DNA from: Sipunculus nudus
Lineage: Eukaryota > Annelida > Sipuncula > Golfingiida > Sipunculidae
Assembly: GCA_026874595.1 (NCBI GenBank)
Contig: CM049316.1
Coordinates: 9,972,839-10,036,838 of the forward strand
DNA: 64,000 bases
Direction: 5' to 3'
Shown here: piece after piece, positions 24,112 to 36,074 of the stretch
Position numbering within the stretch: position 1 is the stretch's first letter
How the letters are laid out: each line of letters opens with the position of its first letter
Position numbers and translations under genes: made by a program
The notes under the pieces: model-generated
Seen by the model: the letters and a program-made list of their open reading frames with translations, nothing else
Databases searched by the model: none
Told to the model about the DNA's origin: nothing

Positions 24112-24980
24112 TAGCTTAGCTGAGTGAAAGTCATCTGAGCTATAGCGATCACTCTTTGTCCGGCGTCCGTCCGTCTGTCTGTCCGTTAACTAGGCACAAA
24201 TTGTAACCGCTCGTTCTGGAATCTTCTTACTTCAAATCTAGGGATGTCTATAAAAAATCTCCATCCGAAACCAGAAATCAGGTCTCTGTTGCCCATAACC
24301 ACTGAGCTATGGGGCTCCGAAGTACTCCCCCCCCCCCCGAACAATGGAAATTTGATACAAAAGCTCAAGTTTCTTAACAACTGTCCGATCGATCACCATG
24401 ATTCTATGCATGGATATTGATCATGGAGTGTTTTATCAGTTTCTGTAGAATGGTTGTGCCATATGTATTTTTCAACTTTTTACGATTTTTTTCTCTTTTT
24501 TTTTTGACACCTTAAAAGATGCAGTCATCTGTAAACAGGACACAAATCGTAATGACTGAACCTAGAATCTTCTATCTTGACATGCAGGGAGGCCCATTAA
24601 AAGTCTCCTTGGAAACCTGAAATTAGGTCTCAGTTACCCATATGCTTTTAGCTATGGGGCTCTGAAGTATCTGACTGAATAATGGAAAATTTGATACAAA
24701 AGCATAAGTTTCTTTACGACTGTCGGATCGACCACCATGATTCTTTGCATGGATATTGATCATGGAGTGTTTTATCAGTTTCTGCAGACTGGTGGCGCCA
24801 TATGTATTTTTCAATTTTTCTCTTTTTTGACACTTTAAAAGATGCAGTCATATGTTAACAGAGCACAAATCGTAACGACTGAATCTAGAATCTTCTATCT
24901 TGCAATGCAGGGAGGCCCATGAAAAGTCTCCTTGGAAACCTAAAATTAGGTCTCAGTTACCCATATCCTTCAAGCCTGTC
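24112..24980 (-). repeat. Dispersed element of about 335-bp monomers with terminal hairpin (short copy)
   Basis: On the minus strand about three monomers can be aligned by the anchor GGTCTCAGTTACCCATA (+ strand, about 24281 as a variant, 24627 and 24950), giving periods of about 325-345 bp. The left edge carries a short-period GTCCGTCC tract (24158-24185) and then a hairpin at 24112-24142, with arms TAGCTTAG / CTGAGCTA and an inner TGA...TCA. The same order of parts occurs on the plus strand at 52695-55060. No protein is encoded. The shared, sharply defined hairpin end suggests a mobile element, possibly Helitron-like, carrying an internal satellite; this is inference. Confidence 0.75.
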
Positions 24981-24984
24981 ACGC

Positions 24985-25685
24985 CGCATTGCGAGCAATG
25001 AAATGGCAAACCACTTGCGTAAACTAGCCTGCCGGTTGGATCCAAACATCATAAATCAATACAAACTACTGATAATTTTGTCATGAGCCACGTGAAACAT
25101 TATGACATTGACAAGGACACATTTATATCAAAGTTGAAAAGATGTAGTTGCCTAACATAAATGAATGCATCCATATATCTAGACAACATTATACATTGAA
25201 CAAAGCTTAACAGAATACCGTGCATCATATCTTGTAACATTGTGAGCAATCTATAATAGAAAGAAATTTATTATTTTAAAGTTGCTTAATTTGTGACCAC
25301 TTCTGCAGATGCAGATTCTTTTTCCCATTTTGTTTTGCTACATGACCTTCAATATTTTAAACATCCTTTGCTTTCAACTGTAGAGACTCAAGAAGGTGAG
25401 GGGTTGAAGCCCCGCTTTTATAATACAGTATATATTCAAGATAAGCAAATTAGTATAAGTGAGCCAATTTTTTCGTATATGCAGGTAAATAAGCATATAC
25501 AATATTAGATTATTCTGGTAGCACATAATTCTCTTGTCCTATCCATTTCTGAACTCTGAGGTAAAAATTTTTGCTACAGAACAAGAGTAAAATGAATGGT
25601 TGATCGACTCATTATAAAAAACAATAACTGCATCTTGGTGAATGAACCATAGCAGGTTCCACTTGTAAAGATTTTATTAACAGGT
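24985..25685. other. Non-coding stretch, nothing recognised
   Basis: AT-rich sequence between the monomer element and the minus-strand LINE remnant. No motif or repeat was recognised. Confidence 0.4.
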
Positions 25686-25689
25686 AATA

Positions 25690-27110
25690 GCGATTAATGA
25701 TTTTGAATTGAAATTCTCTCATATAGACATCGTGTGTGCATTTATCTTATAACAATTCCAAATTTTCGAGAAGAAAACAAAATATAGAATTCTTTGGTAA
25801 AACCATCATTGCCAGGCACTTTGTGGTTTATCATATCTTGGGTTGCCTTAAACACTTCACTTTGTTTACATAATTCCATCACATTTCTGTACTTCAACAT
25901 CCCCCAGTTTTGATAGCTCTATAATACTTCAATCATTTTCCCCTTCAGATTTAGTGGTTTTCATTGTCCGTGTGTATTTTCTACAATAAAACGTCTTTAA
26001 AATTCCATAATATCAGATTGTTTGGCAAGTTCTTGATTATTAACCAGTATTTTCTAATGACTGACTTAACCTTATTTCTTTTTCAAGATTAAGAAAGTAA
26101 CGGGAACTTCTTTCACCCTTTCAACCCAGTGGGCTCGAGATCATACTATGATAATTTTTGTTATATGGTCGTACATTGACTATAATTTTTCTCTTGCAGC
26201 GGTTTATTGAAATAGATCTTCATGGCCAAGATCGGTTTCCAGATATTTAACTTTCTCTTCCAATGCTTTGAGTTGACTTTAAAATTTACTATCCTTCTGT
26301 TTATTATAATGAACTGTGAATTCCCTTATTTTGAACTTGATGTATTCCCAGAGCATTTGAGCATCTTGTTTTTTCTCTTGGTTTTGAATCCATTCTTCCA
26401 AGTTCTCCCTGAGTTGTGTTCTATACTTTTGACCATCTAGTAGTGAATTGTTAAATTTCCCAAAACGATGGGCCATGCTTTTCGACGGAAGATGATTTTA
26501 ACTGCATGTGTACAGCAGAGTAATCTGTTGCTATAGGGGGAGAATTATACTGCAGTTTGTTATGAAGGATTGCAAACCCGAAGAAATAAAACAAAATCCC
26601 GGCGCCGCTGTGTGAGCGGGTTTACTAAACGCCATGTGTATCTTCGATTTGTTTCATTTCTTATCAGCCATATGTCACAGAGATTAAGCTGCTCCATAGC
26701 CGAGTGTAAAACATCAAGAGATTTTATTTTCAGATCATGTACATTACCATCATAAGCTTCCAATTCAGTAAAATGTAGATTAAGTGTTCACCAATAGAAA
26801 CGAAAATCCTGGAATATGACAATGTATTATCAGGGCCCTACTATTTGAATCAGTATGTACATTTAATTCCTCAAATTCAACATAATGTCCAATCAAGATC
26901 CTGACTCAAGCACTTAGGGGTTGTACAGTGAGAAAAATTCATTTACCCCCTCCCCCATTGATAAGTCCAGCTGCACATATCCTTTTCAACTGAGTGGGTT
27001 TCTTGTTAAAAGGTAATTCCTTTTGCCATTTTATTCTTTAATTAACCAATTAAATATTTCCTTCTCTTGAAGTAGTCATGGATACCTCTAATGTTTAAGT
27101 CTTAACTAAA
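25690..27110 (-). pseudogene. L1/Tx1-type LINE remnant: endonuclease and start of RT
   Basis: A decayed non-LTR retrotransposon ORF2 read on the minus strand. The endonuclease start is visible as LNIRGIHDYFKRRKYLIG and, after a gap, QETHSVEKD near 27095-26985 (the Glu of QETH is a catalytic residue of this family). Further on come NLCDIWLIRNETNRRYTWRL and NPLTQRRRDFVLFL (about 26680-26580), then a decayed SDH-type motif read as TDYSAV (His changed to Tyr, near 26495). The connector FWKFNNSLL, WEYIKFKIREFTVHYNKQK follows (about 26460-26290). The RT start is seen as KVPGNDGFTKEFY (about 25825-25785), after which homology fades. Stops and frameshifts are frequent. Upstream (about 27820-27700) a Glu/Lys-rich coiled-coil-like frame could be an ORF1 trace. 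Confidence 0.75.
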
Positions 27111-27819
27111 AAGTCTAGGTTGAAGGCATCTGTTGACATAAACCCGAATTATGGTTGTGTTGTTAATCCACTCACGATATTTCACAACTATAAACTTAAT
27201 CACACTCAGGCGCATTTCCTCGCACATTTTTTATTCCGTTTTAAATACATCATTCAGGGATTCACCATATTGTACCTTGAACATTGTGCCTGCAACATCT
27301 TTGATGAACACTTTGCCGTCCAATGTCCAGTCATCCTTTATTCGTTCTTCATGTTTTACACTGTTGAACAGGTTTTGCATGTCGGCACACGACTACAATT
27401 ATGATAATTCCGGTACTCTTAAACTTCCTTCTTTCTTTCAAAACTTTGAGTTTACACTCACTGTTGATAAACCTGACACCACATTCCGATTTATATTTTT
27501 ATAGGGTCCTAATCTGTGTGCCACTACTATTTTCTTAGAAGACAATTCAACATTTAGTTTGTTTTTGAAAATTTCTTTCGCAACCTGTTTTGAGATTTCT
27601 AGTTTGTGGAGGAGTACTAAGAATATTTATATTCGAGTTACTAGTACTGTTCTTGGATCACTGACTGGGTCTTTGCTATCTGGAAGAGCTCATGTGTTTT
27701 TTGGAACTGAGATTTATTTTTGTCCTTGAGCTGATCTTTAACCCTCTCTAACTTCCTGATTTGTAACTCTATAGATTTCACACGTTTCTTCGATATTTTC
27801 CTCAATTTGTGTAATGATT

Positions 27820-30355
27820 GATTTTTTTTTATTTAACCGACAATATCCTGTTTGTATGAATTTAACATTTCTAATAGTCTGTCGTCTGATACTGGTGTTG
27901 GAGAACCCATTTCTTCCTAAACGTTGCCGTAAGAGAGGAACACAACAAATAACAGTTGTTCAGCTTTTTTGTAACTATATTCTGAACACTCAGAGGAAGG
28001 ACTAGATGTATCTGACCTGATTCTCTTTTTGTCTTCTACTGACTTTTTTCGAAGATATCATCCATGATGTGTGAGTAAAATCTGTTAAATCTACGGAGTG
28101 GAATTTGCTTGAGCTTCTAAGGAAGGCTACCATGTTCAATACAACAATACAAGACAACGCATATACCGAAAGCCCTGGTGTTCTAAACAATAGAGTCCCT
28201 ATCGCGAGGGGGGGCAGGGCATCTGTTCCATTCAAGTGCAAGTGTACAAGGGGGGGGGGGCAAAAATTCACAGTGTTAATGTGTTTCTGTTAGACATTTC
28301 AGTCACTAAATTTATCAAAGCTATATTGTTCTAGTTCTCAATCTTTAAACTTAACTGCTTAACTTTAAACTAAACTTAAACTTAAATTGATCCAAACGGA
28401 ATATCTATAGAACTTAGTGAGAATTTTACTTTTCTGAGAGCTGCGTTATATCCAGGATCGTGAGCAGCATATTGAACACAACCCACACAGTATACATCAG
28501 CGCCCCCTTCCATCATGGGGCCTGCTTATTCAAGAAATTACAGCAGACTGCGTAAGAAGGGGAACGTGAAAAAAAGCCATTACACGTTATAAATTAACCG
28601 CTGCTACATTAGATTCTCATATCATTTACTAGATGTGTGTCTGTTGGGGGGGGGGATCTGTGACTTCCTGATACCTGCTTGGACCCCCTCCCCTACTAGT
28701 CAAGCTTTTCAAATATTGGCCCTAATAGTCATAAGTGGAGCGGTCTTCTCGTCGACCGACAAAGTAATCACTCTGTGTCAAAATGATGTATAATCATATG
28801 AATTAAAATCATATCATGGTGATCCTGATTACCTCCGAAACTGAATTCATTATTCTATGGGTGTTACCTTGACTCTCAACTAAAATGAATCAAAATCCGC
28901 TCATACCTGCCGACGGACCGACCGACTTTCTCCACGGAGGTGGTGTAATAAGTCGATGTAGATACAAACCGCTAGGGTCAATTCTATCTGCATGCAAGAT
29001 TAGGGTTTACTTATGCATGAGTAATTTAAAATTTAACTGCAGTTCAATCTAACTTCTGAATTTGGGGAATGTACATTTGTCTTCCTTTCTTTCTATCTTT
29101 CTTTCTTTCGTTCCCCCTTACTTTCTTCCGCCCTTGTTTTCACTGAATCTAAAAAGGCTGATTTTCCAGAAACGAACCGGCCATAAATTAGAGTAATAGT
29201 CACAGGTGACAGATTTAATTTTTACCGTGACCTTGTATTCATGGTGGTATGCTACATAGGATATTCCCTGTTGTCGTTCAGTTGCGGATCCGGAAGGGGA
29301 GGGACTGCAACCGAGTGATCACTGGACCGTAAAATGTCGTTCGTTTGCCAATTATTACGTTCAGGACAAGGGTAATAGAAAGGTCACACTAGAATTTTAG
29401 GAACATTTTTTAGTAAAGTTTAGCTAAGTCAAAATATATAAACCTTGAATAGCAAGTGTATTCTTGCTTATCCTCTGTGAGAAAAAAAGGATAAAAACTG
29501 TTCAGTTGGGGCAATTATTTACTCAAAAATGTTTAGAGCAAACACCAAACGCCTGATTTATTTAAATTTTGCATAATAAAATTGAAAGTCTTTTATGCAT
29601 GTGTAGTACCAGACAGGCGTATGTTATTGACACAAAGGAATTATGTACTTTCATTGCACATACGAGGCCTCGCGTACGGACCTACAGCTCGTGTTATTTT
29701 ACAAAGAAAACAATTAACCTATGAAGGTACAAGAGTCTCTCACTAATGGAAAACCTGATACCAACGAATACAGAAGAAAAAGTTGTGGTTATATTGATGG
29801 AAGTCCGCATCCCTTTTCCTATTTTTAAATAGTAGGTCATGTTACGCTTTCACTTTGTTCCTGTTTCTTCAATGAAGCCGGAACTAAGAGGAAGCTTAAT
29901 ATAACCTAAATCTAAACCAAAATCGATCTCATGCATTGCACCATTTCGCTCTTGACTCAAGGACCTTTTTTGCACCTCCTTTCGTGCTAAATGAGCTGGT
30001 TCTACGACCAGAAAACGAAGTTTTGCACTGACTACAGTGACGCCGAGTCTGCCACATTGCCACCCTAGCAAAACGATGTAGCAAGGATAAAGGATCCTAC
30101 CTGGTATTATCCACGGTTTTATGTATTAAATCTTTACCGCATTGTAAAACACAGTCATAGTGTACGTTTCCATTGATATCTTGTGGCATTAAAAGCATCC
30201 CCTAAAAGATTATGTTGAGAAAAGACCGTGTCACATGTATCCTTCCGACGTGCTGACAGGTGCAGACGTCCTTGAAGTCGTCTATGACTGGCCAGTCGAG
30301 CAAATTCCGACTCCTGATGTAAACAATAACAGCGTGTGTGCTTAGCAGTATCAGA
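27820..30355. other. Non-coding stretch with simple repeats
   Basis: No gene supported. It contains poly-G runs near 28206 and 28249-28260, another at about 28645-28655, a CTTT-rich tract at about 29080-29113, and a CCGACGGACCGACCGAC motif near 28908. I found no LTR for the gypsy remnant that follows. Confidence 0.4.
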
Positions 30356-30358
30356 ACG

Positions 30359-30505
30359 ATGACATCGAACAGCAAAATGTCAACAACGGACTGGTCTTAT
30401 GACCCACTGACTGACTCTTTCAAAGCCCTTAAAGCGCGTATGGAACTGTACCTCGAGGATCATGGTATTACGGACGCTGTGAAGCAAGCACAGGCGCTTG
30501 AATAA
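30359..30505 (+). pseudogene. Gag N-terminal fragment
   Basis: An ATG frame of 48 codons ending in TAA. The peptide contains WSYDPLTDSFKALKARMELY followed by LEDHGITDAVKQA. This pattern (Trp, then a Phe-x-x-x-Lys-x-x-Met-Glu-Leu helix and an Ile-x-Asp segment) is typical of the start of Gag in K02A2.6-type gypsy elements. The rest of Gag is absent. The call rests on a short match from memory, so it is moderate. Confidence 0.5.
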
Positions 30506-30611
30506 TAGTTGGTACAAATTTGGGCTTAAACAGTTTTCAGTCAACTATACAAACCATCCCTACCCTTTTCTAAGCGCTAAACCAGTAAATAATGCTTGTC
30601 AGTTACTTGTT

Positions 30612-30795
30612 TATATAAATATACACAAGGCTGGCATCTTCATTTGCAACTGGTTTGTATCCATTAATTGGTACTTTCATGGTAGGCCTGCACAGATTTT
30701 TTTGTCATCTTTTGATTAGGCTCTTTCAATTGTGCTGGGTACCAGTCTATATATTTCTTGTTTAAAGTCAATCCAGCCTTGTGTATATTTATATA
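30612..30795. repeat. Inverted repeat, 23-bp arms, inside the gypsy remnant
   Basis: 30612-30634 and 30773-30795 are perfect inverted copies (core ATACACAAGGCTGG / CCAGCCTTGTGTAT) separated by about 138 bp. Weaker inverted matches (ACTGG, GGTAC) occur inside. The pair lies in the non-coding DNA that replaces the missing Gag-RT part and may be a small hairpin-type insertion. Confidence 0.75.
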
Positions 30796-30833
30796 TCAGA
30801 CAATGGCTGACAATGAGACAATGAGACTGGGCA

Positions 30834-31330
30834 ATGAGAGTTGGCATTCTCTTTTTGTGGCAAGAGGACCACCAGGCTGGAATTGCCCTCATTAAGCAAC
30901 TTGTCAGGAATGCCATAGGTCATAAATATTACGACATGAGAAACCTCCTTTCGCTTGAAGTCGATGCATCGATGAAGGGATTTGGGGCAGCCCTAGTACA
31001 GGAAGAAATACCAATTAACTTTGCTAGCAAGGCTTTGAGCTCAACGCAGTCGAACCACAGCAACATTGAGAGAGAGGGCCTAGTCGTCGTACATGGAATA
31101 CAAATATTCCACCACTACTTATTCGAAAAGGGAATTCACAATAGTATCAGACTGCAAACCCCTCGAGATAATTTTCAAGAAACCCCTTCACTCAACGTCG
31201 CCTCCTCTCAAGAGCATGATGGTGTAAGTGCAAGGGTACAATTTTAATGCCAAGTACCGTCCTGGACCAGAGATGACAATCCCAGACCCTCTGTCCAGAC
31301 TACCAAACCCAGCCAGATTGAGGGACTACA
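30834..31330 (+). pseudogene. RT C-terminus and RNase H domain
   Basis: The RT thumb is seen as LFLWQEDHQAGIALIKQLV. RNase H follows with the first catalytic Asp in LEVDASMKGFGAALVQ, then INFASKALSS, the catalytic Glu in NIEREGLVVVHGIQIFHHYL, the next Asp in VSDCKPLE (in another frame, about 31146-31170) and the family tail GYNFNAKYRPGPEM and DPLSRLP. A frameshift lies near 31140 and another near 31220. The domain is clear, but the frame is broken. Confidence 0.85.
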
Positions 31331-31379
31331 TTTTTCACCACCCCGTGGATAAGCTGCAGATTGTCATTGACAACATCTC

Positions 31380-32540
31380 TTGCGACCTGCTGAACTTCTC
31401 TGCTGCGAAACAAGAACAGATTCGACTAGAAACCATGCGCAATCCAGTTTGAGTGCTTTAGCACAAATCATCTACACTGGATGGCCCGAAGAAATCAAGC
31501 AATTACCAAACCACCTGCGCGAATTTCGGAGCTACCGTGACGAGCTCGCCATAGAAAAACGGTATCATATTCAAGGGACGCCAAATCCTCATCCAACGCC
31601 AATCCGCCGTCACATTCTGACCAAGCTCCACATTGGACATCAAGGAACCGAAAAGGTCTATAAGGTGGCAAGGGACAGCGTTTTCTAGCCTCGGCTTCCC
31701 AAGGACACAGAGAAAGTCATTAACGGCTGCCACGAATATCAGACCATGCGGCCATCCAATCCCTAAGTACCGACAGTGTCACATGAAACCCCTCCCCCGC
31801 ACCATGGGATAAACTGGGTACAGACTTCTTAACGGCTGAGGGCAAGGACTATCTATTAGTAGCAGATTACCACAGTCTATACCCCATTGTTGTAGAAATC
31901 CCGTCACAGTCGGCACGTACAGTAATAGCGGAGACCAAGAAGGTTCTTAGCCTGTTTGGAGTGCCAAGAGACACAGTGTCAGACAACGGCCCATGTTTTA
32001 CCTCTGAATATGACAGTTTCTCCACTGAATGGGGGATCCAACACACCACCAGCAGCCCCAGATATCTAAATCGAATGGATTTATTGAAAATCGTGTCAAG
32101 TACGTAAGGAACACAATACAAAAGTGTACACGTTCAAAGCAAGACATCAACAGAGGCCTGCTTAACCTACGCGCTGCCCCCATAGACAATGTGCTTCAAA
32201 GCCCGGCAAAAAAAATCCTTTTCTCTCGTCCGATAGCCACAGTACTACTTGCCGATCAACCACGTCCCCCAAAGCTTAAGGGGATCAACACCGACAGAGA
32301 GCATTGGTCCAGCGAGCATTCGCAGATACCCACATCAAGCCAGAGATAAGGGTCCTTGATAAAGGCACAAATGAATGGCACCCCGCTAGAGTGTTATCGC
32401 GTGACAGAGAACGTAAATACACCGTTAAAACGGAAGAAACAGGCACCATCTTAGGGAGGCCCAGGCGAATATGGCCACCCTTGCGACACACCCAAGGCCG
32501 ACGGCTTCTGCGCCACCAACGGGAATCCCTCCTATAATGG
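31380..32540 (+). pseudogene. Integrase of the conventional gypsy remnant
   Basis: Zinc-binding start: HILTKLHIGHQGTEKVYKVA (31610-31670) with INGCHEYQ, where the second Cys of the CxxC pair is Tyr. Core: Asp in GTDFLTAEGKDYLLVADYHS (about 31820), Asp in DTVSDNGPCFTSEY (about 31980) and Glu in NGFIENRVKYVRNT (about 32080). The C-terminal part has PEIRVLDKGTNEWHPARVLS (about 32340-32400), the usual chromatin-proximal beta-barrel region. Stops occur near 31450, 31686 and 31763, and frameshifts near 31815, 32065 and 32300. The integrase would insert the element's DNA; this copy cannot. Confidence 0.87.
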
Positions 32541-32544
32541 ACAG

Positions 32545-35258
32545 CTCTACAACAGAGGACCAGTCTAAAGCACCCCACCAATCGCACTTCGTTCACCCGG
32601 CAAGCACCAACCGAGCATAACTGAGACTTAAGTTAATCGCTTTAGTCGCCTAAAAAAAACTCCCGAACGATGCAAAGCGTTTTCTAGCTTATTTTCTAAT
32701 GAAGGTTTAAGGGTTTCTTTTTTACATAAGTAAATGTCAGAGCCATCGAGATTCATGTACCAAAGTTTGTACTATAGACATACAGGGTTAAATATAAGTG
32801 TCACAAATCCAATATTTACAGACTAAAGAACTGTTTCACCATTTAATCTGCCATTATTGTTTAGGTTCATGTACAGGTCTTGAAGAAGTTTACTCTTTTT
32901 GTTTCATAGAACTAGGAACTAAATATGTGGGTCGGCAGTCAAATTAACTGTTTTGTTTAATATACTATGGTGTCATCAATACCATTAGACGATGCTAGCT
33001 AGAGGTAATAGGCCGACACGCTGCCAAACAAACAAGTTCTGTTCGTACTTTTTGCATAAATATGCAATTTTGTTCGGATAAACTAACGTTGTGTTTTGTT
33101 TTGATCACATTTTGATCATTGGATATTATAACAAGGTCCAAGTCTTTCAAACAAATATAGTTAAGGCATCCGTGTCTGCATGCTTCCCGAAAGCGCCCGC
33201 ACTGCGTCTGTATATATATATATATTTAATATATATTTCAAACATGAATAATTACACACTAAGTATTCTCCCTGGTTATACGCGACCAATTGCCTTATTC
33301 TTTCCGGTCATAGGAAACCTTTTACTTTTGTACCTGCTCCTTCATAAAACTAATGTTAGTTTCACTTTACACTTAGCCTTACACTAATAATTTCTCCTTG
33401 ATGTTTTAAGTTACATTTTATTCTGTTTATCCCAATTAATTCTCTTTACTTGGATTGGCGGATTTATTTATTTCCGAATTGTTCATTTAAGGTATAAGCT
33501 GTATAACAACATATTTATCAAAAGTGGAGTAATTATTCTCCAAGCGTATTACATATTTAATTATGGACCATCATTAATGATGGTTCTCTTATTTTCTGTC
33601 CTTTTTCCTGATTTAAATAGATAAGCATCACTGGATCCGAAATCCGTGCCATGAGACTATTATATTTATGAGAATTAAAAGCGTTGGAAAAAGAAACAAC
33701 AACAGATAAGTTCAACGCTCCGTATATTTTCCCTCCTGAAACATTCCTACGCTACTGACGATCAAACAGAGGAAACAATAAATAATAAAAGGTTGATCGA
33801 TCTCAGATCTGGGAGAAGCTGGCAGGAAAGTTCCCTGTTGTTTCCGGACAAGTCCGGTTGTTCTAGCTCCAGTGAGATGGGGATACTCCGGGAGGCTTTG
33901 AATCTGGAAATTACCGTCGCATGTCAGAATGAAACCTGGGCATCAATTTATTCCAGTAAAGTACATCCAAGGCTGTTCACGGTCTCACGAAAAGCCTTGA
34001 TGTATGAAAGATTCCTCAGGGGTTGTTATGATTTGTCAGATGCAGTTGAGCCAATGGGCAGTGTCTTGCAGTTTTTTATGATAATGCGAAAAAAGACTTA
34101 AATTTTAGGACTGAAGAAGCCTGGTACTAAAGAAAACATAATCTAACCAGGCCATACGGTCGGCTCCATGTATATCCTTTCCTCTCGCTGTGTTAAGATC
34201 GCCATAAATCATGCCACACTAAATGGTCACGAAGCTTAAAAAACAACATAAATGTTTCACTATTAGAAAAACGTTTTCCAGAAATAATATTAAAATGATT
34301 GTCCTGTACATGTACGTTCCAGACAATTTTGATTTTCAATATCATGTTTTTATTGATTTAAAAAATGACTTCGATCATCACACGTTACAGACACATTAAG
34401 TAACACAAACCTTCTTGCCCAGCTGCAAAGAAACATTCATTCTGCTGTTACCGTTTTGCAGAGAAATGTAAACTCATAGATCAGATTTTCGAACTAGGAA
34501 CTTCTTAAAACAGTTAATCAATTTATTGATAAAATACTTTTCATCTAAAATATCTGATGAACACATCCTTTAACAATTTTATTCATGCTTCGACAGTTCA
34601 TTCTGTACATATAAGGTTTGTTAATCCATGTTATTTCAAATAAATTAAACTCATAGATCTGACTTACGAACTGGGAACATTTTATAACAGTTAATCGATC
34701 ACTGTAATGCTTGCTTCTATTATTATTATTATTATTATTATTGTTTATGGTAATATTTAAACATAAAATAAAAAAAAAAACAGTACACATAGTCTTTAGA
34801 TACTCTTAATTCTTGGTGGAATATAACAGTCCTTGAGTGTGTGCACTATATGTGACACCGGTTAATATTCTAATAGCTCCCTTCTGAAGAATGAAATTAT
34901 TCCCTAGTATATTAGCTGCGCCCCATACTTCTATCCCATATGTAATATATGTAATGTATGTATAGATAAATACATAATATTATGTTAACAATGTTGGCGT
35001 AGAAAAAGTCTTCTTCGGCTTTACATAAAGATACCCATTCCTCTTGCTATTTTATCTGTCATATATTGAATATTTTTTTTACTTAAAATGTTCATCTAAG
35101 ATAATTCACCCCACCTCTCCCACCCCCAACCCAAAATTATTTTAACTGAATCATTTAACTGAATATAACATATGGAAGATACTGTCACCAGAGGACTGTG
35201 ATTTTGCATGAATCCCAGTTAACATGAGAAGAGGCGGAGCGCTTCGTGAGTGTTGCGT
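32545..35258. other. Non-coding stretch with microsatellites
   Basis: No supported gene. It contains a short (AT)n near 33209-33230 and a (TTA)n run at about 34719-34743. A 100-codon frame at about 33793-34101 has no recognisable motif. Confidence 0.4.
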
Positions 35259-35261
35259 CAC

Positions 35262-35555
35262 CTGAGCGTGCTTCAGCAGTCCAGTCGGCTGGTCTGCTAA
35301 CTTCTGTGTGTCCAGATGAGCGATCCCCTCACTGGTTATTGACAGTCTACGTCTGAGGGAGGCCACCTTGCTGATACTCGATCTGTAAAGTATTTCAGAG
35401 ACAGTGATATTGTTTGCTGAAGGACAGGCATTCTTCTTATGGTGCGCGCTCCCAGGTACAGGTAATGGCAATTTGTCTTGACGCGATACAGTAATGGTGC
35501 TGAATTTCGCTTGAGAGTGTGTATGTTCGGTATACGGTAACTGGAGGGCTACAGT
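35262..35555 (-). CDS. Possible host exon ending at a splice donor (weak)
   Basis: On the minus strand about 98 codons stay open from just after a TAG near 35565 to a donor-like CTCAG|GTGACG at 35262/35261. Several AG acceptors lie at the upstream side (TCATAG, CTGCAG, CCCTCCAG). The peptide includes KLPLPVPGSAHH, NITVSEILYRSSISKVASL and SEGIAHLDTQKLADQPTGLL. The composition looks protein-like and not like the flanking AT-rich DNA, but I recognise no domain. The frame also continues past the donor. It could be chance. Confidence 0.22.
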
Positions 35556-36074
35556 AGACTGCAGCTATGAGAACCGTTGATTAAGGGGTCTACTAGAATA
35601 CTCGGTGTGCGGCAAGCAAACGATTAACTACTATACTGCAGTAAGAACCATTTGTGTGTTGTGACAACCTGTATAACGCTAGGAATGAACTATGCTCCGT
35701 CAGGAACCCCTAGAACGTCTAGACGTCATGTGAACGCAAGGAGTCATGTGAACTAGAGCATTTTGAACTTTGTCAGTGTTTATCGGATTATGGACTCATC
35801 GCGGTACTCAGTACGGTTCACATCCCCAGTGGTGTGACAGATACAATATTTATGTCTAGGATCAATATATGAAAAATAAAAAGTGTTAATAATACCGATA
35901 ATGATCCAAACATTTCACCAAAACACATTACATTCAAGCATAACATACACAAAATTCGACCTAGTCTGATAAATGTTAGAATGAAAGTACGAAAAGTATT
36001 TGTCAAGAATATAATTAAACAACTTTTTGGTTGGTAATCTTATGTAACTTTAAAAAAAAAAACCAAACATATAT

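Larger units (their letters stand above)
30359..32540 (+). mobile_element. Ty3/gypsy remnant of conventional RH-IN order, internally deleted
   Basis: A plus-strand retrotransposon remnant. A Gag N-terminus (30359-30505) is followed by about 0.3 kb of non-coding DNA that includes an inverted repeat, then by the end of RT, RNase H and integrase. PR and nearly all of RT are missing. Integrase follows RNase H here, unlike in the element at 2204-8911, so the two belong to different lineages. No LTR pair could be identified on either side. Confidence 0.8.

Noticed and set aside
24290-24320. A-box-like TAGCTCAGTGG on the minus strand
   Set aside because: It belongs to the 335-bp monomer; other monomers lack it and there is no B-box.
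31867-32189. Minus-strand frames over the second gypsy remnant
   Set aside because: Antisense shadows of a clearly recognisable integrase on the plus strand.
33793-34101. Hundred-codon plus-strand frame
   Set aside because: No domain, no convincing splice sites; random composition cannot be excluded.
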